From an uncultured Maritalea sp. (GTDB taxonomy: Bacteria; Pseudomonadota; Alphaproteobacteria; Rhizobiales; Devosiaceae): DNA of 8,801 nt. A program made the translations under genes and the position numbers. The notes beneath the pieces were generated by a model that searched no databases, had not been told where the DNA came from, and was given only the letters and a program-made list of their open reading frames with translations. The stretch is from NCBI GenBank assembly GCA_913055925.1, contig CAJXLH010000103.1:1-8801 (forward strand), read 5' to 3'. Of the stretch, positions 1-5,863 are shown in pieces; position 1 is the first letter of the stretch, and the number at the start of each line of letters is the position of its first letter.

Positions 1-506
1 CCCGCACATGGGCCCATGATCACCGAAATCTGCGGCACGGTGCCAGATGCCATCACGTTGCGAAGGAACACATCCGCATATCCGCCAAGAGAAGCCACGC
101 CCTCTTGAATGCGGGCACCGCCACTATCGTTAAGGCCGATCACCGGCGCGCCGTTTTGGACCGCGAGCTCCATGATCTTGCAGATCTTTTGCGCATGGGT
201 TTCGGAAAGCGAACCACCAAACACTGTAAAATCTTGTGAAAACACATAGACCATGCGGCCATTGATGGTGCCCCATCCGGTCACCACGCCATCACCCGAG
301 ATGATGTTCTCTTCCATGCCGAAGTCTGTGCAGCGATGCGTGACGAACATGTCGTATTCTTCAAAGCTGCCTGGATCGAGCAATACCGAAATACGCTCTC
401 GCGCGGTCAGTTTGCCCTTACTGTGCTGCGTATCTATACGGCGTTGACCGCCGCCAAGCCGCGCTTCCTCGCGCTTTTGTTCCAGCTGCTCGATGATTTC
501 TTGCAT
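1..506 (-). CDS. pccB: Propionyl-CoA carboxylase beta subunit, N-terminal part (runs off left edge)
   Basis: This encodes the carboxyltransferase subunit of propionyl-CoA carboxylase, which moves the carboxyl group from carboxybiotin (on the alpha subunit) to propionyl-CoA to make methylmalonyl-CoA in the cytoplasm. About 168 residues are present. The translation reads MQEIIEQLEQ..., then EARLGGGQRRIDTQHSKGKL and LTARERI, then FVTHRCTDFGM, GGSLSETHAQKI, NDSGGARIQEGV and a final VIMGPCAG at the edge. These are hallmark blocks of the acyl-CoA carboxyltransferase family, and the THRCTDFG form is typical of PccB. I chose the ATG at 506 because GGGG lies about 7 bases upstream and homologues begin this way; an in-frame ATG at 518 has no ribosome binding site. 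The gene is divergent from a PccR-like regulator. A related acyl-CoA carboxylase beta chain is possible but less likely given that neighbour. Confidence 0.93.
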   Translation of the reverse strand, partial: MQEIIEQLEQKREEARLGGGQRRIDTQHSKGKLTARERISVLLDPGSFEEYDMFVTHRCTDFGMEENIISGDGVVTGWGTINGRMVYVFSQDFTVFGGSLSETHAQKICKIMELAVQNGAPVIGLNDSGGARIQEGVASLGGYADVFLRNVMASGTVPQISVIMGPCA

Positions 507-593
507 GTTCGGCCCCATCGCAAAACTAAATTTGACGCAGTGTAGCGAGGCAAAGTGCAAAAGCGAATACCCGACAAGGTGTACAAGAACACG

Positions 594-634
594 TTTCACA
601 CAGCATGATTTGCAAACTTGTGAATTCTGTGAAA
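594..634. promoter_or_regulatory. Probable PccR/ScfR operator cluster between pccB and its regulator
   Basis: A perfect palindromic octamer TTTGCAAA lies at 609-616. The ScfR family (RamB, PccR) is known to recognise TTTGCAAA-type motifs. The octamer is followed by CTT, so its complement reads CAAGTTTGCAAA, close to what I recall as the RamB-type extended motif. Around it are TTTCACA (594-600) and its complement TGTGAAA (628-634), plus a direct repeat TGTGAA (620-624 region and 628-633). A further GTGCAAA-type copy is near 556-562, closer to pccB. I did not find a second exact octamer at 4-bp spacing. The site sits 47 bases before the regulator start and about 100 before pccB, so it could control both. 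Confidence 0.6.
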
Positions 635-662
635 ATCTGAGTGACAAGAGACCTTCTTTGGA

Positions 663-2090
663 ATGGACAACCCCATGGTTCAGCGCAAGATATTCGCCGG
701 ATTGAAAATCAGAACGCTTCGCGAGCAATCACGGATGACACAAGCCGAATTTGCCGATCGATTGGATATTTCAACAAGCTACGTCAACCAGCTGGAAAAT
801 AACCAGCGGCCAGTTACGGCTGCAGTGATGTTGGCGCTTGCCGAAAACTTCAACATCGATGTCACCAGCCTTCTGGCTGACAAGTCCGACCGACTGATCA
901 TCGATCTAAAAGAGATTTTCGCCGACCCTTTGTTTGCCGATGCACCACCTGGCTTGCAGGAAATGAAAAACCTCGCCATCAACACACCTGAAACTGCACA
1001 CGCCTTTATGCGGCTTTATGAAGCCTACCGAAAAGCGAACGAGCGCATGGCGGGCGTGGACGATGTGCTGATGCGCGAACAGTCGGGCAACCTTCAAACA
1101 TCGTACGAAGAAGTGCGCGACTTCTTCCACTATGCCGACAACTATATTGACGAACTGGACCGCGCAGCCGAGGAGCTGGCCACCGAACTTGCGCTAAACG
1201 ACCTAACAAAGCTCGATAAATTGGTGGCCTACTGCGCAGATGAGCACGACATCAGCGTCGAATTTGCGCTGCCCAATCAAAAGGACATGATCCGTACGTT
1301 TGATCGCACAAGGCGCGTTATTCGCATCAACGCAACGCTAGAAAAGCCAACACAGTTTTTCCAATTAGCTAACCAGCTTGCGCTGCTTGAACAAACAAGC
1401 CTAATTGGCAAAATTCTGGATGACGCGAACTTTAAGCGCCAAGAAGCGCGCGCGATCTGTCGCATTGGGTTGGGCAACTATTTTGCCGGCGCATTGTTGA
1501 TGCCCTACGCCGCATTCCTCAAAGAGGCCGAAATTGTGCGTTACGACATCGAGGTACTCGCTGCGCGATTTGGCGCAAGTCTCGAGCAAGTTGCACATCG
1601 CCTATCGACACTACAACGCCCGCAACATCGCGGCATTCCGTTTTTCTTCGCCCGCGTGGACCAAGCCGGCACCATCACAAAACGTCACTCCGCAACAGCA
1701 CTCCAATTTGCCCGATTTGGCGGCGCCTGCCCATTGTGGAACGTCCACCGCGCATTCGAATTCCCAAACGAAATCATTCGCCAACGCGCTGAAACACCGG
1801 ATGGCAAACGCTATTTGTGCTTAGCGTGGATAAACGAAAAACGCGCCGGCGGCTTCCGCCAACCCACACGTCGTTATGCTTATGCCTTGGGGTGCGAAAT
1901 CACACACGCGGACAAACTGATCTATTCAGAAGATTTGGACATCTCCGAAGACGCAGCCTTTGATCCGATTGGCATCTCATGCCGCATCTGCGAACGCCCA
2001 AAATGCACCCAACGTTCGGTGCCCCCAATCGCCGCCGAAATTTCTATTTCGCCGGACGAGCGGTCCGTTGTGCCTTATGAAATTGTTTGA
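663..2090 (+). CDS. pccR: ScfR-family (short-chain fatty acyl-CoA) transcriptional regulator, PccR-like
   Basis: This is a 475-residue DNA-binding regulator that in this family senses short-chain acyl-CoA and controls the adjacent assimilation gene. Residues 11-70 form an XRE/Cro helix-turn-helix (KIRTLREQ, MTQAEFADRL, STSYVNQLENNQRP). Residues about 180-300 match the ImmA/IrrE-like domain, but the zinc-protease HExxH is not kept: the equivalent stretch reads FQLANQLALLEQ (233-244). The conserved block GLGNYFAGALLMPY is at 269-281. The C-terminal DUF2083-type domain carries the family signature CRICERPKC (Cys 440, 443, 448) followed by QRSVPP. Length matches RamB/PccR (about 460-480). The ATG at 663 is preceded by a weak TTTGGA; an ATG at 675 is the alternative. 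Divergence from pccB points to PccR, as described in Rhodobacter sphaeroides; the effector is inferred from that. Confidence 0.88.
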   Translation: MDNPMVQRKIFAGLKIRTLREQSRMTQAEFADRLDISTSYVNQLENNQRPVTAAVMLALAENFNIDVTSLLADKSDRLIIDLKEIFADPLFADAPPGLQEMKNLAINTPETAHAFMRLYEAYRKANERMAGVDDVLMREQSGNLQTSYEEVRDFFHYADNYIDELDRAAEELATELALNDLTKLDKLVAYCADEHDISVEFALPNQKDMIRTFDRTRRVIRINATLEKPTQFFQLANQLALLEQTSLIGKILDDANFKRQEARAICRIGLGNYFAGALLMPYAAFLKEAEIVRYDIEVLAARFGASLEQVAHRLSTLQRPQHRGIPFFFARVDQAGTITKRHSATALQFARFGGACPLWNVHRAFEFPNEIIRQRAETPDGKRYLCLAWINEKRAGGFRQPTRRYAYALGCEITHADKLIYSEDLDISEDAAFDPIGISCRICERPKCTQRSVPPIAAEISISPDERSVVPYEIV

Positions 2091-2103
2091 GACCCGATTG
2101 TGC

Positions 2104-2922
2104 TCAACGAAACCAAGACGAATATTGATTGATGTCAGGTAACTCATTTGCCATTTCGTCAAGTTCTACCGAAACTACGTCTACACTGCTTTTTTTGTCT
2201 AGTTTTAAAAGTTCACTGCGTTTACGCACACCAATCTTCACAAGATCATCCAGCAGAAGCTTTGAAAACATCAAACCATCGTCGTTTGAATTTGAGAGCC
2301 CAACCAAAACATCATGGAAACTAGTGTCATCTGCTCGATGACCAGTTTTGGAGTTCCTCCCCAGATAACTTTCAAGATAGCGGTGCCTTTCTCCCGTCGA
2401 GTCTTGAGTTGACTTAAAGTGCTCAATCATTTCGTTCCGCTTCACTATGAGGTCCAAAAATTGGGCTTCTGTTACTATCAACTGCATCGCTAACTGGGTA
2501 GCGCGAGAAACCTCACTGAAATCTTCTAAAACAAGTTTCTCAATTCTCGATGTTACAGGAATCGGAACTTCAAGTGTCAAGAAGTTAAGGTCAATTTTAG
2601 TCGGCTCACTTAGTCCTTCCGCCAAGTTTTTCTCAAACTCAGCTATGTTTGCCAGATGGTTCGCACGAATTGACTTCACGAACTGGACTTTCATTTGAAA
2701 GAATTGGTTCGCCACCATGCTAGTGGAATAGATTGCAACATTGACTAAATGGATATCTCGGGACAACTCCGCTATCTTACGGTTTTTGTCAATGTACCTC
2801 TGCAAAATCCAAGCAGCAACAAATGCACCGATTGCACCCGAGATCGTGGCAGACAAAAACGTTACGAACAGCTCCCAACTGTTTGTCACAGCAACACCGG
2901 ACTGAATTGATGCAGGTTGCAT
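2104..2922 (-). CDS. Hypothetical protein with one N-terminal membrane segment
   Basis: This 272-residue protein belongs to no family I recognise. It has one clear hydrophobic segment at about residues 17-41 (LFVTFLSATISGAIGAFVAAW), followed by a positive stretch QRYIDKNRK, which predicts an N-out anchor with the bulk in the cytoplasm. The rest is charged and mostly helical, with no catalytic motif that I can see. The ATG at 2922 has AGGG 7-10 bases upstream (TAGATAGGGAAAACC). It converges on pccR with only 13 bases between the stop codons and no terminator there. Its sequence is visibly richer in A and T than pccB, pccR or the genes to the right, which suggests a separate, possibly acquired, origin. 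It may be a strain-variable gene. It has no close neighbour on its own strand within 160 bases, so it is probably a single-gene unit. Confidence 0.75.
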   Translation of the reverse strand: MQPASIQSGVAVTNSWELFVTFLSATISGAIGAFVAAWILQRYIDKNRKIAELSRDIHLVNVAIYSTSMVANQFFQMKVQFVKSIRANHLANIAEFEKNLAEGLSEPTKIDLNFLTLEVPIPVTSRIEKLVLEDFSEVSRATQLAMQLIVTEAQFLDLIVKRNEMIEHFKSTQDSTGERHRYLESYLGRNSKTGHRADDTSFHDVLVGLSNSNDDGLMFSKLLLDDLVKIGVRKRSELLKLDKKSSVDVVSVELDEMANELPDINQYSSWFR

Positions 2923-3034
2923 GGTTTTCCCTATCTACATGTACGCCGGTCACTAAAAAAGATCGACGGCATTCATCAAAACAAAAATATGAGGTAGCTA
3001 AAAAAAAGGCAACGGGGGCAAATGGCAGCATTGT

Positions 3035-3058
3035 GGGCGCCAGCTTTCGCTGACGCCC
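3035..3058 (-). terminator. Stem-loop downstream of the psp operon (possible terminator)
   Basis: On the minus strand GGGCGTCAGC pairs with GCTGGCGCCC (one G-T wobble) around a GAAA tetraloop. It lies 27 bases after the stop of the YiaA-like gene. The U-T wobble in place of a C-A mismatch shows that the minus strand is the folded one. No T-run follows directly; a run of eight T starts about 28 bases further on (3007-3000). It is either a Rho-assisted 3' end or a protective 3' hairpin. Confidence 0.5.
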
Positions 3059-3085
3059 CAAAACTCAAAAAAAGACAGTGTGTGA

Positions 3086-3355
3086 CTATTCTTCGCCGCC
3101 AACATAGTCTTTGAGAAGCTTTTCTGTTTTCGCGTTCTCAATTTTGGCGATTGTTTCTTCGTTTTTGCGTTGGTCGAAGCGGTACTTCACCATGTTTACA
3201 AGGCAGATAATGAGCATGGCCAAGCCCATGATCCAATAGCCTTTGGTCGCCAAGTCAACGTCCACGATCCAGATTGAGATGCCCATTAGGCCAAGGGCGG
3301 TCAAAACGCCTGCGCCATTGATCAATACGTAAAGTGAATTCTCGTCGCGATGCAT
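3086..3355 (-). CDS. YiaA/YiaB-family two-helix inner membrane protein
   Basis: This is an 89-residue protein with two membrane segments, about residues 9-31 (YVLINGAGVLTALGLMGISI) and 39-57 (YWIMGLAMLIICLVNMV). The segments are joined by a short loop ending KGYW and followed by a charged tail (KYRFDQRKNEE...). The small-residue first helix, the conserved KGY before helix 2 and the basic K-x-R-x-D exit resemble the YiaAB two-helix domain. The ATG at 3355 has AAGGA about 9 bases upstream. It starts 31 bases after the pspA stop, so it is co-transcribed with pspA and is probably a membrane partner of it in envelope stress. The biochemical role of the family is unknown. The 89-residue length is that of a single YiaAB domain. 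Confidence 0.7.
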   Translation of the reverse strand: MHRDENSLYVLINGAGVLTALGLMGISIWIVDVDLATKGYWIMGLAMLIICLVNMVKYRFDQRKNEETIAKIENAKTEKLLKDYVGGEE

Positions 3356-3386
3356 GATTTTATTCCTTCAATTCAAATTGTTTCGA

Positions 3387-4055
3387 TTATTTTTTAAGTC
3401 GGGCCAAAACGTCGGCGCCGGTTGACTTTGTTTTGTCGCCATAACCCGCTTCAGCTAGGCGCTCAGTAACATCAGTTTTTGTTAAACCAGCGTTAATCTC
3501 ATCGATCACCTCCGCTTCATCCAACGGATCATCCGCATTTGTTATGCATGCAATCAGTTCTTCCGCATCATTGATCGCACTCGCACCGGAAAGTGAATGA
3601 TCAAGTGAACGTTGCGCTTTGCGGTTCGCGTCAATAGCCCGGGCACTCACAAGACCCTGTTTCAGATCAACAATACGGCGATGTGCTTTCTCAACAGCGT
3701 TTTGGGTCTTTGTGACCCGCGCGTCGAGCTCATTAAGTGTGCTTTGACGAACGGCCGCCTCATTCTCAATGTCAGCAATCGCTTCGGCTGCATCCAAAGC
3801 CAGCGCTTCATTGCCATCGTCTAGCGCGGCACCTGCCCGCTTCTCGAGGTCTTTAACTCGGCCCTTCAAATTGTTGAGCGTTTTCTCTTCATTTCGCTTC
3901 CGCAAAATCAATGAAGCCAATGTCTGCTTAGCGCCTGCGAGGCCCGTTTCAGCATCGCGGATTTTTTGCTCAATCAATTCAACTGCATACCGGTCTCGCA
4001 CTTGCTCCTCTGCCTTTGCGCTAAACCCTTTAAGTAATGCTCCAAACAAATTCAC
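3387..4055 (-). CDS. pspA: PspA/IM30 (phage shock protein A) family membrane-stress protein
   Basis: PspA proteins are ESCRT-III-like coiled-coil proteins that assemble on the inner face of a stressed cytoplasmic membrane. This 222-residue copy has the same length as E. coli PspA. It shows a short amphipathic start (MNLFGALLKGFSAKAEE), a long helical hairpin over about residues 20-145 with heptad-like repeats (TLASLILRKRNEEKTLNNLK), and the family turn ALDDGNEALALDAA (77-90). The acidic C-terminal region ADDPLDEAEVIDEINAG is followed by an alphaproteobacterial-type tail ending DVLARLKK. The start codon is GTG at 4055, preceded by AAAGGAG with 7-base spacing. Its promoter is covered by three copies of a repressor-type palindrome and it lies downstream of a tetR gene, so it appears controlled by TetR and not by PspF. 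I see no sigma-54 promoter (GG-N10-GC). Confidence 0.85.
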   Translation of the reverse strand: MNLFGALLKGFSAKAEEQVRDRYAVELIEQKIRDAETGLAGAKQTLASLILRKRNEEKTLNNLKGRVKDLEKRAGAALDDGNEALALDAAEAIADIENEAAVRQSTLNELDARVTKTQNAVEKAHRRIVDLKQGLVSARAIDANRKAQRSLDHSLSGASAINDAEELIACITNADDPLDEAEVIDEINAGLTKTDVTERLAEAGYGDKTKSTGADVLARLKK

Positions 4056-4071
4056 CGTCTCACTCCTTTTA

Positions 4072-4086
4072 TTGAACAGTGTTCAT
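4072..4086. promoter_or_regulatory. TetR operator copy 1, over the pspA start point
   Basis: TTGAAC-AGT-GTTCAT: one mismatch from the perfect TTGAAC-N3-GTTCAA palindrome. It covers the predicted transcription start and lies 17 bases before the pspA GTG. Binding here would block initiation or clearance. Confidence 0.75.
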
Positions 4087-4093
4087 AATTCTC

Positions 4094-4121
4094 AATATAG
4101 TGATTTTTGAACGGTGTTCAA
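4094..4121 (-). promoter_or_regulatory. Predicted sigma-70 promoter of pspA operon
   Basis: On the minus strand TTGAAC (4121-4116) is a good -35, spaced 16 bases from TATATT (4099-4094), a good -10. Transcription would start near 4087, giving a leader of about 30 bases. The -35 hexamer is itself half of operator copy 2, so repressor and sigma factor would compete for the same bases. Confidence 0.6.
4107..4121. promoter_or_regulatory. TetR operator copy 2, over the pspA -35
   Basis: TTGAAC-GGT-GTTCAA is a perfect 15-bp inverted repeat with a 3-base spacer. Its centre is 35 bp from copy 1. It overlaps the -35 hexamer of the predicted pspA promoter. Confidence 0.8.
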
Positions 4122-4129
4122 TATAAAAA

Positions 4130-4144
4130 TTGAACGATGTTCAA
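4130..4144. promoter_or_regulatory. TetR operator copy 3, upstream of the pspA promoter
   Basis: TTGAAC-GAT-GTTCAA is a perfect inverted repeat with its centre 23 bp (about two helical turns) from copy 2. It lies just upstream of the -35, on nearly the same face of the helix, which would favour cooperative binding of two dimers. Confidence 0.78.
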
Positions 4145-4207
4145 AATTGGCAGTGTCATGGTTAATTTTCGGTGATTTTACAGAAGGTTATCAGGCAAAT
4201 TTTTTCG

Positions 4208-4807
4208 TTATCTGGCTTGATATGCCGAAATATGGATATCCACTAGCTCATGCGCCACGTCGTCAATGCTACGATTCATGATCAATTCGAGCCGACCTGA
4301 ATTCTCTAAAGACGACACACTATGCACACTAGCAAACAACAAACGGCTCGCGCGTTGGGCCTCTTCAATCGGCAAATCCTTGCGGATAGCGACAAAGCAA
4401 TCGGTTAGAATTTGGATAAGGCCATCAATTTTGGCCACGTACCAATCCGGCACCTCGGAGTCTTCAGAGCGTTTAAACTCAAACAATGCGTTCCAAAGGT
4501 GCTTGTGATTGCGCACATATGAAATGAATACATCAGCATAAACATGAAGAGTATTTGCATTTGGCTCTGCGTCACGCGCCTTTGCAAACGATGCGGCCAG
4601 CCCCGATAGGGTCTTCACATTGACCGCGGTAACAATCGCATCCAAATCTTCAAAGTGGTGGTAAAGCGTACCAGGCGCGTAGCCGATCTTTTTGGACAAT
4701 GCGCGGGCCGAAAACTTTTCGACACCCAATTCGACAATCATTTTCTGAGCGGAATCTATAATCAGTTCCACCAGCTCTTCACGTGTATGATCCGCACGTC
4801 GCGCCAT
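4208..4807 (-). CDS. TetR/AcrR-family repressor, probable regulator of the psp operon
   Basis: This 199-residue one-component regulator has an N-terminal TetR DNA-binding domain: helix 1 with the basic MARRADHTREEL, then VELGVEKFSARALSKKIGYA and the recognition part PGTLYHHFEDLDAI (about 45-58), which matches the family's characteristic TLYxHF. The C-terminal ligand and dimer domain (about 60-195) contains HLWNALFEF and a Trp-Tyr pair (DWYVAKI) and resembles the WHG/TetR_C type; the ligand is unknown. I chose the ATG at 4807 because GGGTGG sits 4-9 bases upstream and the length is typical; ATG 4819 and TTG 4831 are in-frame alternatives, but they lie against or within the operator. The same palindrome occurs at its own 5' end and three times before pspA 152 bases downstream, which implies autoregulation and control of pspA. 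No terminator separates tetR from pspA. Confidence 0.85.
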   Translation of the reverse strand: MARRADHTREELVELIIDSAQKMIVELGVEKFSARALSKKIGYAPGTLYHHFEDLDAIVTAVNVKTLSGLAASFAKARDAEPNANTLHVYADVFISYVRNHKHLWNALFEFKRSEDSEVPDWYVAKIDGLIQILTDCFVAIRKDLPIEEAQRASRLLFASVHSVSSLENSGRLELIMNRSIDDVAHELVDIHISAYQAR

Positions 4808-4823
4808 CTTGCCACCCATTGTT

Positions 4824-4838
4824 TTGAACAACGTTCAA
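4824..4838. promoter_or_regulatory. TetR operator copy 4, at the 5' end of tetR
   Basis: TTGAAC-AAC-GTTCAA is a perfect 15-bp inverted repeat identical in design to the three copies before pspA. It ends 17 bases upstream of the chosen tetR start. A weak promoter (CTTGCG, then TGTAAT about 16 bases later on the minus strand) would place the start point at or next to this site, consistent with autorepression. Confidence 0.78.
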
Positions 4839-4900
4839 TTACATGACAATTTCACACCACGCAAGATGGAAATAACTGACGGGCATTTGAGCGATCTCAA

Positions 4901-4929
4901 CAAAGAAAAGCCGCCCCGAGGGACGGCTT
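4901..4929 (-). terminator. Rho-independent terminator of the small-gene operon
   Basis: On the minus strand the stem AAGCCGTCC/GGGCGGCTT (one T-G wobble) encloses the loop CTCG and is followed by TTTTCTTTG. It lies 36 bases after the stop of the 71-residue gene and insulates tetR from the genes to its right. Confidence 0.85.
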
Positions 4930-4964
4930 CAAAATCGCAATACATATTGGCAGACACACAGCCG

Positions 4965-5180
4965 CTAAGCTTCAATATCCAATTTCTCGCCCTGCCCGTT
5001 TACAACAGGTGCTTTGATTTGTTCGCGACGCGCTTGCAGCACTTCAATATTCTCGTCACGTTTTTCCACCCTGCTCTCAGCTTTTTGCGTCTCGCGCGCC
5101 GCTTCCATATGCTGTTTTATTGGGTCAGGACGCTCATACCGGGTGCCGGTATTTACACCAATGCCTGAAATTGCACTCAT
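4965..5180 (-). CDS. Small hypothetical protein, 71 aa, charged helical
   Basis: I do not recognise this small soluble protein. It begins MSAISGIGVNTGTRYERPDP, continues with a strongly charged, probably coiled-coil helix at about 20-56 (KQHMEAARETQKAESRVEKR and on), and ends in a short tail NGQGEKLDIEA. There is no signal peptide or membrane segment. The ATG at 5180 is chosen because GGAGG lies 6 bases upstream (GGAGGTCACA); an upstream in-frame ATG at 5192 overlaps that ribosome binding site and is rejected. It follows the 69-residue gene by 28 bases and is followed by a clear terminator, so the two form an operon. The MSAISG start and the G-x-x-LDI end recall small flagellar or motility-associated proteins, but that is only a resemblance. 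Confidence 0.7.
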   Translation of the reverse strand: MSAISGIGVNTGTRYERPDPIKQHMEAARETQKAESRVEKRDENIEVLQARREQIKAPVVNGQGEKLDIEA

Positions 5181-5208
5181 TGTGACCTCCATCGGTCGTT
5201 GGAAAACT

Positions 5209-5418
5209 CTAAACTTTTGAATCTATAAACAGGCCCATGCCGTCTGGCTTTTCTAAGTCCACCGCGTTGGCGACCTTGTCGATGAACTCAAACATCTGAT
5301 CATCGATGATTTCAGCCGTTTCCATTTTGACGCGCAGCAAACTAACCTTTAGCTGCTCTTCAACTGGCTTGGCGGGCATATAGTCCCGTATATGTGTCGT
5401 TCCGGAAATCGCCTTCAT
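5209..5418 (-). CDS. Small hypothetical protein, 69 aa, faintly YjfB-like
   Basis: This small soluble protein begins MKAISGTTHIRDYMPAKP. A single long amphipathic helix (about 19-53) contains EQLKVSLLRVKMETAEIIDD and QMFEFIDKV, followed by a tail ending PDGMGLFIDSKV. The helix with alternating hydrophobics around LLRVKMETAE, and an end in G-x-x-ID-x-x-V, resembles the YjfB-like putative motility family; I hold this weakly. The ATG at 5418 has a strong AGGAGG 5 bases upstream. It is the first gene of a two-gene operon with the 71-residue gene, and both proteins share an AISG near the N-terminus and a Gly...(L/I)D ending, so they may be functionally paired. A CtrA-like site (TTAACCAT) lies about 100 bases upstream. 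Confidence 0.7.
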   Translation of the reverse strand: MKAISGTTHIRDYMPAKPVEEQLKVSLLRVKMETAEIIDDQMFEFIDKVANAVDLEKPDGMGLFIDSKV

Positions 5419-5516
5419 TGCGCCCTCCTACTTCTCCATTATTCTAGCCTAGCAGAGCCAAAATAATTCGACGTTAGAACTATCCTTCCAATTCGATCGA
5501 GCCTGCAAACCACTGG

Positions 5517-5524
5517 TTAACCAT
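5517..5524. promoter_or_regulatory. Possible CtrA half-site TTAACCAT
   Basis: TTAACCAT matches the well-known half-site of the alphaproteobacterial cell-cycle and motility regulator CtrA, and it is embedded in the palindrome GGTTAACC (5515-5522). It is about 100 bases upstream of the 69-residue gene. No second TTAA half at 7-base spacing is visible, so this remains tentative. Confidence 0.3.
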
Positions 5525-5534
5525 CAAAATGCGC

Positions 5535-5561
5535 GCAAAAAGAAGCCCGCTCGAAGCGGGC
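5535..5561 (-). terminator. Rho-independent terminator of the 66-aa gene
   Basis: On the minus strand a perfect 7-bp stem GCCCGCT/AGCGGGC with the loop TCG is followed by TTCTTTTTGC. It lies 32 bases after the stop of the 66-residue gene, which makes that gene a separate unit from the operon to its left. Confidence 0.85.
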
Positions 5562-5593
5562 AAAATCAAATGCGATTGGAGGTCGCTAAGCGC

Positions 5594-5794
5594 CTAGCTG
5601 CGCGGGTCAACGCGATAGCCCATGCCACCATGTTGCGCATTATGCAGCTCATCCACCGCATTTAAGAAAGACTGCAAAGAAACTTTTTCTTTCGGCTTTG
5701 GCGCAGTGCGCGCTTGCGGCTTGTCCGCCTTTGCATGTGATGCAAACAAATTCAAAACGCCAAGTGGCTCGCTATAAACAACATTCTTACCCAT
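5594..5794 (-). CDS. Small hypothetical protein, 66 aa
   Basis: I do not recognise this family. The protein begins MGKNVVYSEPLGVLNLFASH, has a basic, proline-rich linker at about 21-37 (KADKPQARTAPKPKEK), a short helix VSLQSFLNAVDELHNAQ (38-54), and a glycine-rich end GGMGYRVDPRS. There is no signal peptide or membrane span. The ATG at 5794 has GTGAGGAAC directly upstream (AGG 6 bases away); a longer version from 5845 would read through this ribosome binding site and lacks one of its own. It is a monocistronic unit ended by a strong terminator at 5535-5561. The two-part layout with a Pro/Lys linker suggests a small adaptor or regulatory peptide, but nothing in the sequence fixes a role. Confidence 0.65.
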   Translation of the reverse strand: MGKNVVYSEPLGVLNLFASHAKADKPQARTAPKPKEKVSLQSFLNAVDELHNAQHGGMGYRVDPRS

Positions 5795-5863
5795 GTTCCT
5801 CACTCCCAAAAAAGTTGCTGAGGACCACTCTAAACAAGAGGACATAATTTGCTGTTAGGGCAT

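Noticed and set aside
2052..2068. Inverted repeat CGGAC/GTCCG near the end of the pccR-like gene, considered as a terminator
   Set aside because: It lies inside the coding region, the stem is only 5 bp and no T-run follows.
3769..4110. Plus-strand reading frame of 113 codons opposite pspA
   Set aside because: It is a shadow of the pspA coding strand with low-complexity Ser/Ala/Arg content and no ribosome binding site.
4145..4207. Terminator between tetR and pspA
   Set aside because: Only two imperfect direct GATAAC repeats are seen, with no GC-rich stem and T-run, so read-through is possible.
4808..4831. Longer tetR N-terminus from ATG 4819 or TTG 4831
   Set aside because: These starts fall within or against the operator and lack a ribosome binding site; ATG 4807 has GGGTGG and gives the normal family length.
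5795..5845. N-terminal extension of the 66-residue protein
   Set aside because: The extension covers the GTGAGGAAC ribosome binding site of the internal ATG and has no such site of its own.
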